A program made the position numbers and the translations under genes. DNA of 64,000 nucleotides from positions 124,001-188,000 of the forward strand of contig NZ_FNNV01000007.1 in assembly GCF_900106745.1 (NCBI RefSeq), read 5' to 3'. A model generated the notes under the pieces. The model was not told where the DNA came from. It searched no databases and was given only the letters and a program-made list of their open reading frames with translations. Each line of letters starts with the position of its first letter. The stretch's first letter is position 1. Shown here piece by piece: positions 16,239 to 24,706 of this stretch. This DNA comes from Paenibacillus sp. CF384 (GTDB lineage: Bacteria > Bacillota > Bacilli > Paenibacillales > Paenibacillaceae).

Positions 16239-17960
16239 TTAAGCGTGGAAATCAAGACCCGAAACGACTTCTTTGACATACTGGCTGCGAATACAGAAGT
16301 CACCGAAATGCTCGCCCTCGTTCCGCTCCTTCGCATAATGGAACAGGATTGGCTTCAGCTCATTCAGAATCTCCGTTTCGCCAATATTCTCGCGATACAA
16401 TTTGTTCAACCGGTTACCGGAATGCCCGCCGCCCAGGTACAGGTTGTACTTGCCCGGCGCTTTGCCGATAAACGAGATTTCCGCTAGCGCAGGGCGCGCA
16501 CAACCATTCGGACAACCGGTCATCCGAATGACGATTTCCTTGTCGCGGAGGCCTGCTTCATCCAATATGAGTTCAAGCTTATCCAGCAACGAAGGCATAT
16601 AGCGCTCCGACTCTGCCATAGCCAGGCCGCAGGTTGGCAACGCTACGCAGGCCATCGCATTTCTGCGCAATGCCGAGTACTCCGCCCCGTCCGTAAGTCC
16701 GTAGGTTTCGATAAGCTGCTCCAATTTCTTCTTCTTCTGGCTCGTTACATTGCCAATAATCAAGTTCTGATTAGGTGTAAGGCGGAAATCCCCTGTATGA
16801 ATCTTAGCGATCTCACGCAGGCAAGTCATGAGCTGATAGCCATCCTCGTCCTTCACCCGGCCATTCTGAATGAACAACGTATAATGCCACTTGTTGTTGC
16901 TTCCCTTCACCCAGCCGTAACGATCCCCGTTATGGTCAAAATGATACGAGCGCGCTTCTTCCAGCTTCCAGCCCAGGCGCAGCTGCAGCTCTTCAATAAA
17001 CCACTCGATACCGCGATCGTCAATCGTATACTTGAACCGAGCATGCTTCCGCACTGCACGGTCCCCATAATCCCGCTGGATCATGACTGTTTTCTCCGCC
17101 ACGTCGACCGCTTGCTCCGGCGTAATGAAGCCGATGACACGCGCCACCTGCGGATACGTCTTCGGATCTCCGTGCGACATGCCCATACCGCCGCCGACGG
17201 CTACGTTAAAGCCCAATAAGCGACCATTTTCGTGAATGGCGATATAGCCCAGATCTTGCGAGAAGACATCTACTTCGTTCGCCGGTGGAACGGCGATCCC
17301 GATCTTGAACTTACGCGGCAGGTAGACCGGTCCGTAAATCGGCTCCTGTTCTACACCGTCACGGCTGTCGATTACTTTCTCCTCATTGAGCCAAAGCTCA
17401 TGATAAGCACGTGTGTGCGGATCCAGATGACTGCTTACTTTCTGTGCCCATTCCTGTACCTGCTCATGCACTTCGGATTGGTACGGGTTGGGGTTGCACA
17501 TGACATTACGATTCACGTCGCCGCATGCCGCAAGCGTGCTTAGTAATTCTTCATTTACTTCTTGAATAACAGCCTTCATATTCCACTTAATGACACCATG
17601 CAGCTGAAACGATTGCCGCGTCGTCAAACGAATGGTGCCGTTGGCATGACGCTGCGCGATCCGGTCCATCATCAGCCATTGTTCAGGCGTTACGACACCG
17701 CCGGCTGCGCGTACGCGCACCATAAACTGATACGCCGGCTCCAGCTTCTGCTTGCTCCGTTCATTGCGCACATCGCGATCATCCTGCATATAGCTGCCGT
17801 GAAACTTCATTAATCGGTTGTCATCTTCAGAGATAGAGCCCGTAATTCGCTCCTGCAGCGTTTCCTCTAACGTTCCTCGCAGATAATCACTTCTGCGCTT
17901 AATATCTTCCACGTCACTATGCGGTGCACTGTTCGATGATAGTAAATTATTATCCGACAT
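16239..17960 (-). CDS. cysI: Assimilatory sulfite reductase, hemoprotein beta subunit
   Basis: A 573-residue protein that reduces sulfite to sulfide with six electrons, using sirohaem bridged to a 4Fe-4S cluster. The four cluster Cys are present: C438 and C444 (ACVALPTCG) and C483 and C487 ([10 protein letters not shown]). Both ferredoxin-like halves ([26 protein letters not shown]) are intact, and the length is typical. It follows cysJ by 35 bp on the same strand and ends in a terminator, so the two subunits form one operon. The enzyme completes cytoplasmic sulfate assimilation for cysteine synthesis. Confidence 0.96.
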   Translation of the reverse strand: MSDNNLLSSNSAPHSDVEDIKRRSDYLRGTLEETLQERITGSISEDDNRLMKFHGSYMQDDRDVRNERSKQKLEPAYQFMVRVRAAGGVVTPEQWLMMDRIAQRHANGTIRLTTRQSFQLHGVIKWNMKAVIQEVNEELLSTLAACGDVNRNVMCNPNPYQSEVHEQVQEWAQKVSSHLDPHTRAYHELWLNEEKVIDSRDGVEQEPIYGPVYLPRKFKIGIAVPPANEVDVFSQDLGYIAIHENGRLLGFNVAVGGGMGMSHGDPKTYPQVARVIGFITPEQAVDVAEKTVMIQRDYGDRAVRKHARFKYTIDDRGIEWFIEELQLRLGWKLEEARSYHFDHNGDRYGWVKGSNNKWHYTLFIQNGRVKDEDGYQLMTCLREIAKIHTGDFRLTPNQNLIIGNVTSQKKKKLEQLIETYGLTDGAEYSALRRNAMACVALPTCGLAMAESERYMPSLLDKLELILDEAGLRDKEIVIRMTGCPNGCARPALAEISFIGKAPGKYNLYLGGGHSGNRLNKLYRENIGETEILNELKPILFHYAKERNEGEHFGDFCIRSQYVKEVVSGLDFHA

Positions 17961-17995
17961 GTCTCTGCCTCCCTCGCTCTCTTGGCTCTCCCTAA

Positions 17996-19807
17996 TTAAT
18001 AGACGTCCCGTTGATATCGTTTATCCTGCTGCATCTTCATCAGGTACGCTTCCGCTTCTTCTTGGCTGAGGGAGCCTTCCTGCTTCAGGATCGTGACTAG
18101 TGCCGCTTGCACGTCATGCGCCATCTTCTTCTCGTCTCCGCAGATGTAGACGGCCGCCCCTTGCTCCAACCACTGATACAGCTCTTTGCTTTTCTCCAGC
18201 ATCCGGTGCTGTACGTAGACTTTCTCTGCGGTATCCCGCGAGAAGGCAACGTCCATGCGCGTAAGCACGCCTTCCTTCAACCAGCGCTGCCATTCCACTT
18301 GGTAGAGGAAATCCGATGCGAAATGCTGATCCCCATAGAACAACCACGTCTTGCCTTCTGCTCCGCTCTCCTCGCGTTCGCCGAGGAATGCACGGAACGG
18401 TGCGACACCTGTGCCCGGTCCGATCATAATGATCGGTGTTTCCGGATTTGACGGAAGCTTGAAGTTCGGATTGTCCTGAACAAATACCGATACCGATTGT
18501 CCCGGCTCAAGGCGCTCCGACACATAGGTCGAGCACACGCCGTACCGAACTCTTCCCGATGCCGTGTAATGCACCTTGCGGATGGTCAAATGCACTTCAT
18601 CCGGATAAGCCTTCGAGCTGCTCGCGATGGAATAAAGTCTAGCCGGAATGCGTCTTAGCAGCGATACGAAGCTGTCCGCAGGAACACCTTCCAAATCATA
18701 ATCCTGTACCAGGTCGAGCAGATCACGTCCTTTAAGGTACTCTTTCAGCTCTTGCTCTTGACCGGCAGCCAGCAGTTCTTCCAGCCCGGTGCCTGGCGTA
18801 AGAGCAACGATTTGTTCAAGCAGCGGTTTAGTCAGCACTGTAATTTCATAATAGCTTGTCAGAGCCTCTCTTAATGAGCGCTCCTCTGCAGTCTTAGGAA
18901 GTGTGATAACTTCATCCGGAGACCAGCCCATTGCGGCAATCAGCTCGTCGACGAGTCTTGGGTGATTGTGCGGGCAGATGCCCAAGCTGTCACCCGGCTC
19001 ATAATGGATCCCAGAATCTTCAAGAGAGATCTCAAGGTGACGTGTTTCCCGATCCGATCCGCGTCCGTTTAAGTTTAAATTTTCAAGCACGGTTGCTTGA
19101 AAAGGATTCGATCTGGAATACTCCGATACGGTTCCTTCCACGGCAGCAGAAGCCGCAGCTGGTGCCTGAACAGCAGCGGAAGCCTGACCTAGGGAAGCGA
19201 GAACGCTCTCCATCCACTGGTTCGCGGCATCCTCGAAGTCAACGTCACATTCAACCCGCGGCGCCAATCTTTTACCGCCAAGCTCCTCCAGCCGCTGATC
19301 GAAGTCTCTGCCTGTTTTGCAGAAGAACTCGTATGACGTGTCGCCAAGAGCCAGTACCGAGAACGGCAGTCCGTCTAATTGAGGCGCTCGTTTGCTATGC
19401 AGAAATTCATAGAACGAAATCGCATTATCCGGCGGATCTCCTTCTCCGTGCGTACTAACGAGGATGAATAGATTCTGAACCTTCTTGAGCGTGTTCGCCT
19501 TAAAATCAATCATAGAAGACTGCGTTACTTGGAAGCCTTGTTCCTGCAGCTTGCCGGACAATTTCTTGGCCAGCCTGTGGCTGTTCCCTGTCTGCGATCC
19601 GAAGAGCACCGTCACTTCTTTGGAGATTGCCGGCGTGCTCGTCGTCGTCTGCACGGTTGTCGTTGCTCCTGGTACTGTCGCAGCGACTGATATTGCCGAC
19701 AGATAACCGCTCAGCCAGATTTTCTGCCCTTCTGTCAGTGTAGGCAATAATCGATTAAGCAAATCCACCTGATCTTGCTGAAAAGGACTGTTTGTTACTT
19801 GAAACAT
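17996..19807 (-). CDS. cysJ: Assimilatory sulfite reductase, NADPH flavoprotein alpha subunit
   Basis: A 603-residue protein that passes electrons from NADPH through FAD and FMN to CysI. Domains: flavodoxin-like FMN domain ([30 protein letters not shown]), FAD domain with connecting insert ([21 protein letters not shown]) and NADPH domain ([30 protein letters not shown]), ending in the family's aromatic C-terminus RYQRDVY. The true start is taken as ATG 19807 ([10 protein letters not shown]), with AGAGAGGTG upstream; a frame continues 22 codons further. It is the first gene of the cysJI operon. Confidence 0.95.
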   Translation of the reverse strand: MFQVTNSPFQQDQVDLLNRLLPTLTEGQKIWLSGYLSAISVAATVPGATTTVQTTTSTPAISKEVTVLFGSQTGNSHRLAKKLSGKLQEQGFQVTQSSMIDFKANTLKKVQNLFILVSTHGEGDPPDNAISFYEFLHSKRAPQLDGLPFSVLALGDTSYEFFCKTGRDFDQRLEELGGKRLAPRVECDVDFEDAANQWMESVLASLGQASAAVQAPAAASAAVEGTVSEYSRSNPFQATVLENLNLNGRGSDRETRHLEISLEDSGIHYEPGDSLGICPHNHPRLVDELIAAMGWSPDEVITLPKTAEERSLREALTSYYEITVLTKPLLEQIVALTPGTGLEELLAAGQEQELKEYLKGRDLLDLVQDYDLEGVPADSFVSLLRRIPARLYSIASSSKAYPDEVHLTIRKVHYTASGRVRYGVCSTYVSERLEPGQSVSVFVQDNPNFKLPSNPETPIIMIGPGTGVAPFRAFLGEREESGAEGKTWLFYGDQHFASDFLYQVEWQRWLKEGVLTRMDVAFSRDTAEKVYVQHRMLEKSKELYQWLEQGAAVYICGDEKKMAHDVQAALVTILKQEGSLSQEEAEAYLMKMQQDKRYQRDVY

Positions 19808-19987
19808 GTATCCTACACACCTCTCTCCCGTATGAGTTATTCCGTTCATTCTGGTACGATTACTTACCTTCATTCCTTTAACGTATCATGCGCGGCCGAT
19901 AGTAACAAGACAGATGATTTTATAGCATTTATAAGCTTTTGCAATAAACCTTAAAAAGGCGCTTGGGTTGGTCCTGTTAAAATCGCA

Positions 19988-20039
19988 AAGAAGGGGCTGT
20001 CCCATAAGGTCAAATGACCTTGAGGGACAGTCCCTTCTT
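19988..20039 (-). terminator. Long hairpin, probable terminator of the ATP-grasp unit
   Basis: A 16-bp outer stem (19988-20003 with 20024-20039, one G-U) encloses AAGGTCA/TGACCTT. There is no long U-run on either side. It lies downstream of the leftward gene at 20379 and upstream of cysJ, so it may insulate cysJI from readthrough. Confidence 0.6.
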
Positions 20040-20086
20040 CATTAGTTCTACAAACAAACATTAAACTTCCCCGACACGCTGGATGC

Positions 20087-20114
20087 TGAGAGTCCGAAAA
20101 AATGAACTCTCAGC
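20087..20114. repeat. Small inverted repeat beside the mirror repeat
   Basis: CTGAGAGT and ACTCTCAG are exact reverse complements with a 12-bp AT-rich gap. It lies just outside the larger symmetric repeat at 20129-20313 and may be part of the same structure. Confidence 0.55.
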
Positions 20115-20128
20115 GCATAGCCCGTAGG

Positions 20129-20313
20129 CTAACGAATCCTAGCGGCCTTATTTGGTCGGAAAACATCGATTTGAAATTCTAACGAATGCTACAGGTCTTA
20201 TTTACTCAAATAACTCGTGTTTTCTGCGATTTTCGTTCGAATAAGACCTCTGTGATTCGTTAGAATATTTGAAGTGACTATTTCTCCCGAATAAGACCTC
20301 TACGGTTCGTTAG
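20129..20313. repeat. Mirror-symmetric array of four CTAACGAAT...GGTCTTATT elements
   Basis: Two copies run forward (20129-20158 and 20179-20207) and two run in reverse (20238-20263 and 20288-20313). Copies on each side start exactly 50 bp apart, and the whole is symmetric about 20221. The consensus is roughly CTAACGAATCNTAGAGGTC followed by TTATTCG. It fills most of the 571-bp gap between cysJ and the ATP-grasp gene. It encodes no credible protein. Confidence 0.8.
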
Positions 20314-20378
20314 CGTGGCGAGGGTCAGATATCGAGACGTTAGCGATAGCCAACAGCAAAACTTCTTGATATCGCCTG

Positions 20379-21143
20379 TTATTTGGTTCTTCCATACTTC
20401 CTGCCATAACGGACAACCGTGCGGTAAAATCGCTTATCGGCAAGCGACTTTAACGCGCTAAATCCCGGCCTCGTATTGACCTCCAATATCCATAGACGGC
20501 CTTGGCGATCAAGAGCCACGTCAAGGCCGAGTTCCTTGAACCGGGTACTGTGACGATCGAAGCAGCGTGCTGTTTGCATACCCAGTGTCTTCAGCTTCTG
20601 CTTATATCGCGTAACTTGAGCTTGGCTGTACCCCGAGCGTCGCAGTGTCGGCTCAACCTCAGCAAGCTTGCCGCCTTGATGGTAGTTCGTGACTACCTTG
20701 TTCTTCTTGCCAAGCTTGACGAACATGACGGTTGGCACCCATTTGCTGCCGTCCTTCTGCACCATCACTCGCAGATCGAATGGCCTGCCGCGAGCGGATT
20801 TTAAGTAAATGCCTTTCTGGAGCAGATAGCTTCTGCCGCGAGCGATTCTGTTTAATTGGCCATAAAGCGAGCTTGTGGAAGTGATTTGGGTCGTTCGCGT
20901 ATCTTTCTTCACCCGAAATTTCCGATCGGATAGCCGTACTATACGCGCAATGCCGCTGCCGCCCGTCCCGGTTGTTGGTTTGAAATACACAGTCTTATAT
21001 CTCCCAACCATCGCAAGAAGGGATGAGCGGGTGAAGCGTTTCGTTTCGGGAACGAATCGTCTTAATGTACGGTCTGCCAGCAACCACTTCGTCTTCGTCC
21101 ACTTGCTCTTGATTGATATGCTGCTTCCGCCTTTTCTAGGCAC
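20379..21143 (-). CDS. YheC/YheD-family ATP-grasp protein
   Basis: A 254-residue, very basic protein (about 20 percent Lys plus Arg). It has the ATP-grasp pattern of the YheC/YheD spore-coat-associated family: VYFKPTTGTGGSGIARI (about 53-69), GRPFDLRVMVQKDG, LGLDVALDRQGRLWILEVNTRPG near the C-terminus. Members are found in spore formers, often as several paralogues; they are annotated as endospore coat-associated, but the reaction is not known. Start GTG at 21143 has AAGGAG 10 nt upstream. It stands alone; the downstream 330 bp hold repeats only. Confidence 0.82.
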   Translation of the reverse strand: MPRKGGSSISIKSKWTKTKWLLADRTLRRFVPETKRFTRSSLLAMVGRYKTVYFKPTTGTGGSGIARIVRLSDRKFRVKKDTRTTQITSTSSLYGQLNRIARGRSYLLQKGIYLKSARGRPFDLRVMVQKDGSKWVPTVMFVKLGKKNKVVTNYHQGGKLAEVEPTLRRSGYSQAQVTRYKQKLKTLGMQTARCFDRHSTRFKELGLDVALDRQGRLWILEVNTRPGFSALKSLADKRFYRTVVRYGRKYGRTK

Positions 21144-21484
21144 ACCCCATCATCTCCTTAACATCACTCGGGATACATTACTACCTATCCTCGAGAAACG
21201 TAACGGCGAATACCCTAGTCATTCGATATCGGAACCATTTTTGTCATATCTAAACCAAACCTATCCCAACTCGATAACCGGTTACTGAAGCGCAGCAACC
21301 ACAACACCCCCAGCAATTAAAGCCTTATCATTACTGGGCATTTCGATTTTCTATAAAAAGTCTCGTCCTTCTCGCACATGAATAAAAAAAGGTAGAATAT
21401 TGTCGATTTTTGCACATATTCGCACAAAACCCATTATGGCATGGCACATAGAATAGCCCATTTCACGAAGCCTTAAACCGACCT

Positions 21485-21650
21485 CTGTTGGTACACTCGG
21501 TGCAAGGATAGAACGATGGTCCATATGACGACCGGTTCTGATGGAGGAGGCGCGTCTTCAAGACAATGCCAAGACGGGACAGTGGTGGCAACACGCTCGC
21601 TCGCGGTTGATTGCAGCAATGGAAGCCAGATTCCGCGCCAGCACTGGGTT
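21485..21650. other. Unassigned block with nested complementarity (possible structured RNA)
   Basis: Part of a 568-bp interval (21144-21711) with no convincing gene. It contains consecutive hairpins: AGAAC/GTTCT enclosing GGTC/GACC (21510-21539), CGTCTT/AAGACG (21553-21576), and CAGTGGTGGC/GCCAGCACTG with one mismatch (21580-21646) enclosing GCGG/CCGC and ATTG/CAAT. Short frames on both strands lack ribosome binding sites. It matches no RNA family I know. It could be an ncRNA, a 5' leader of the ATP-grasp gene, or a decayed gene. Confidence 0.35.
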
Positions 21651-21680
21651 TAAGCAGGCTTGTAGGCTCAGCCAAAAAGA

Positions 21681-21709
21681 GGGAGAGGCGTCCATTGAAA
21701 CGCCTCCCC
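21681..21709 (-). terminator. Terminator of the MidA-like gene
   Basis: GAGGCGT/ACGCCTC stem extended by GGG/CCC past a bulged A, with CTCTTTTT on the minus strand, directly after the stop at 21712. Confidence 0.75.
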
Positions 21710-21711
21710 CC

Positions 21712-23271
21712 TTATTCTTCTGCATTCAGCGCATCAAGGAGGGCAAGGGCATCCTCATGCTGAGGCTCGAGAACGAGCGCATCGCGCAAGTATGACATCG
21801 CAGCTTCCTTATCCCCCTGCTCATAGCTGCATATGGCAAGGCAGAATAAGACAGTCGGGTCAGACTCCTCTTCGTCCGTTTCGACCGATATGCTAAGGAA
21901 CGCCTTCGCATCCTCGTAGAATTCCATCTCGAACAGCAGCAGCCCGGCATCCAGCGCCAAATCATAACGCTGCATCGCATAGAACGATGACCACATGATA
22001 TGGATGCCATGTTGAATATCCATCAATTCTTCTTCGCCTGCTTCGGCCAATAACGCAGAAATGCGTTTCGTGCTCTGGATAAAGAACTCCGCGTCATACC
22101 CGCCGAGCCGCCAGAAAGACAAAATTTGCTGCAGCCCCATCGTGCCTGCATGCTGGTCGACCCACTCTTTCAAACTGAAGAACTCGTCCGGCCCAAACCG
22201 GTCGACAAACCGCCGAAAGGCCAGCCTAGTGTTGGCATAACGCATCGGCGAATCCAGCATGAGAATGCAGCCGACATTAATCGCGTTATAATGATGCTCT
22301 TGCGTAAAGAGCGACAGAGCGCCTCGCTGCTCCAGCACATGTTGAATCGCATGATAGTTAGCCGTTAACGAGAAGCTGCCATGATGAAAGAACTCCGGCG
22401 GATCCGCAAGGTCCCAGTGCTCCAGCCGATGATCGCCTTTATCCGCCGTAATTAGCAGAAACCCTGCCTGCGACAGCCGTTGAAGCCGATCCAAGCAGGT
22501 CAACCCGGCGGCCGGAAACAGGATATACGAATCATCAAGCTCTGTCACATACATCTCGATCAAGTCGCGATAGGGGTAAGTTTCGTCTTTGTATCCAGGC
22601 GCCAGTCGATTCACGTAATTCAGCTTCATCTGTTTGATCTTCTCTGACGTCGTAAGCTCCTCCATATTGTCCGGGAACTCCACACTGATATCGCACTCAT
22701 AGACCTCGCCATCACTGACATAAATCAGCTCTTGCGGAATCACATCAAAGAAATAATTCGCAACAATCAGCAGTGGCTGCTTCAAATCACCCGGACGTAT
22801 CGTAGTTTGCGCTACGGTCAAATGCAACTCTGTATCCTGTACCGCATCAAACCTCGCAAAGTCCAGCAGCCCCTCCTGAATAAAAGGCTGCATAGCGGGA
22901 TGCAGCTGCCAAGCCAATACGTTCTTGGCTGCGAGGTCCGTCATGACATACCGGAAAGGAGGAAGGTCTATACCGGCATAATCGCGCAGCTCGCACAGTT
23001 TATGCAGGGTGTGAAAGGCAAGGCGCCCTGCGCCAGCACCTAATTCTATAATCGTAACCGGCTCCGTAACATCCCCCGTTCCGGCGCGATCTTGAAGAAA
23101 TCCGAAAATCATCTCCGCATAAGAGGTAGCCATCATCGGATTACTCGATATATATTGGGGGACTTGATCATTCTTCCAAGCCTTCATGCCTTCTTCTTCA
23201 TAATAGTTCCGCTGCAGCTCCCAAATCGGTGCTTCGCTGAAACGAAACTGCTGTTTCTTATTTTCTGCCAT
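21712..23271 (-). CDS. MidA-like SAM methyltransferase with C-terminal TPR
   Basis: A 519-residue protein. An N-terminal SAM-binding domain has IIELGAGAGRLAFHTLHKL (about 75-93 of this start) and LLIVANYFFDVIPQELI, which resembles the NEFFDALP segment of MidA/NDUFAF7 protein-arginine methyltransferases. The last about 100 residues hold TPR-like helix pairs (LALDAGLLLFEMEFYEDAKAF; LFCLAICSYEQGDKEAAMSY). A TPR fusion would provide a protein-binding arm. ATG at 23271 has a modest GCAGG site; a GTG at 23301 is the alternative. It is monocistronic. The target is unknown. Confidence 0.65.
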   Translation of the reverse strand: MAENKKQQFRFSEAPIWELQRNYYEEEGMKAWKNDQVPQYISSNPMMATSYAEMIFGFLQDRAGTGDVTEPVTIIELGAGAGRLAFHTLHKLCELRDYAGIDLPPFRYVMTDLAAKNVLAWQLHPAMQPFIQEGLLDFARFDAVQDTELHLTVAQTTIRPGDLKQPLLIVANYFFDVIPQELIYVSDGEVYECDISVEFPDNMEELTTSEKIKQMKLNYVNRLAPGYKDETYPYRDLIEMYVTELDDSYILFPAAGLTCLDRLQRLSQAGFLLITADKGDHRLEHWDLADPPEFFHHGSFSLTANYHAIQHVLEQRGALSLFTQEHHYNAINVGCILMLDSPMRYANTRLAFRRFVDRFGPDEFFSLKEWVDQHAGTMGLQQILSFWRLGGYDAEFFIQSTKRISALLAEAGEEELMDIQHGIHIMWSSFYAMQRYDLALDAGLLLFEMEFYEDAKAFLSISVETDEEESDPTVLFCLAICSYEQGDKEAAMSYLRDALVLEPQHEDALALLDALNAEE

Positions 23272-23363
23272 TCCGTGTAAACCTGCTTTCTGTGTCACCA
23301 CTCGTGAAGGATTAGGGGCGAAAGGATATCTTAATATGTAGCACTACTTTACGATAATAGCAA

Positions 23364-23388
23364 AAGGGACGCCATATTGGCGTCCTTT
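23364..23388 (-). terminator. Terminator of the MFS exporter gene
   Basis: GGACGCCA-TAT-TGGCGTCC, extended by A-T and G-U pairs, with CTTTTGC on the minus strand, 35 bp after the stop at 23423. Confidence 0.8.
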
Positions 23389-23422
23389 CCCTGTAATTAT
23401 AATGACGGCGAATGCCGACTCA

Positions 23423-24664
23423 CTAGGCGTGCAGCTTCTCATCCTTAGGCAGGAATATCGCGAGTATGCCAAGCAGCGGCAAGTACGCGCACAGCTTCAT
23501 CATATATTCAATACTCGTCGCATCGGCAATCCAGCCAAGTACAGCCGAACCCAATCCACCGATGCCAAATGCCAACCCGAAGAATAAGCCGGACACGAGG
23601 CCCACTTTGCCCGGCATCAGCTCCTGCGCAAACACGACAATGATGGAGAACGCCGAAGACAGCACGAACCCTGCACAGATACACATCACACATGTCCAAA
23701 ACAAGTCGCAATACGGCAGCAACAGAGAAAACGGCGCCGTTCCGAGAATTGAGAACCAAATGATATTTTTGCGCCCGTAGCGGTCGGCGAGCGGTCCGCC
23801 GAAGAAGGTTCCGGCCGCGGCTGCCGCCAGAAACGCAAACAGAAACAGCTGCGCATGCTGCACGGAAACGCCAAACGAATCCATGAGATAGAAACTATAA
23901 TAGCTGCTCAAGCTGGACATATACACATGCTTGGATACCACCAGGAAAACAAGAATCACAATCGCCCACGTAATTTGTTTCGACGACAATCCGCTCTTCG
24001 AAGCCGAAGCGGCAGCATCATTCTTCACGCGCGATGCCGCTTTCTTCTGTGCTCCCGCAGGACGCAGCTGCAGTCCATAATCCCGATACCACCGTGCGAC
24101 ATAGCTCTGAATGAGAATCGCCGCAATCGCGGCAATGGAGAACCAGAGAACGCTGATTTGTCCGAGCGGCACGAATATCGCAGCACTCATAATCGGTCCA
24201 AGCGCGCCGCCGATATTGCCGCCTACTTGAAAGATCGACTGCGCCAGCCCTCTTTGCCCGCCTGCAGCCAGATAGGCTACGCGCGAGGATTCGGGATGGA
24301 AGATCGCCGACCCGATGCCGATCATCATAACGGCGAGCACGATATATGCGTACTCCGGCGCTAACGCGAGCGCAACAACGCCGACCAGCGTAAAGCACAC
24401 CCCAATCGGCAATATATTAGGCCGCGGGCGCTTGTCCGCATACATGCCGACCAGCGGCTGGATAACCGCTGCCGTAATGTTCATGGCGAAGGCGATAAAC
24501 CCGATCTGTTTATAGCTTAAATGCAGCGAGTCGCGCAAGATCGGAAACAGCGCGGTTACGGTGGATTGCATCGTATCATTCAACAAATGAACGATACTGA
24601 TTGCGAATATAATCGGAAAAACGGTAGTACCCACCGGAATCGATTTGGTTAATGCTTTTGCCAC
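23423..24664 (-). CDS. MFS exporter of the fosmidomycin-resistance (Fsr) type
   Basis: A 413-residue protein with 12 predicted membrane helices and MFS signatures: GMYADKRPRP between helices 2 and 3, and GGPLADRYGRKNI between helices 8 and 9. The region from ISIVHLLNDTMQSTVTALFPIL through IFHPESSRVAYLAAGGQRG is characteristic of the Fsr group of proton-driven drug exporters. GTG at 24664 has GGGGAGG 9 nt upstream. It starts 42 bp after the ribosomal-protection gene, so the two probably share a message and give two-layer resistance. The substrate is not certain. Confidence 0.82.
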   Translation of the reverse strand: MAKALTKSIPVGTTVFPIIFAISIVHLLNDTMQSTVTALFPILRDSLHLSYKQIGFIAFAMNITAAVIQPLVGMYADKRPRPNILPIGVCFTLVGVVALALAPEYAYIVLAVMMIGIGSAIFHPESSRVAYLAAGGQRGLAQSIFQVGGNIGGALGPIMSAAIFVPLGQISVLWFSIAAIAAILIQSYVARWYRDYGLQLRPAGAQKKAASRVKNDAAASASKSGLSSKQITWAIVILVFLVVSKHVYMSSLSSYYSFYLMDSFGVSVQHAQLFLFAFLAAAAAGTFFGGPLADRYGRKNIIWFSILGTAPFSLLLPYCDLFWTCVMCICAGFVLSSAFSIIVVFAQELMPGKVGLVSGLFFGLAFGIGGLGSAVLGWIADATSIEYMMKLCAYLPLLGILAIFLPKDEKLHA

Positions 24665-24706
24665 GTTGTGAAACCTCCCCTAATCAAGTTGAAGCGGCCT
24701 TGCCAC

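Noticed and set aside
19808-19880. Possible CymR-type site upstream of cysJ
   Set aside because: GGAAT and GAATG fragments occur, but no complete site could be aligned with confidence.
21288-21347. Possible 19-residue hydrophobic peptide on the minus strand upstream of the ATP-grasp gene
   Set aside because: No ribosome binding site; too short to support without expression data.
21541-21795. 84-codon plus-strand frame
   Set aside because: It runs through a terminator and into the antisense of the MidA-like gene; composition and start give no support.
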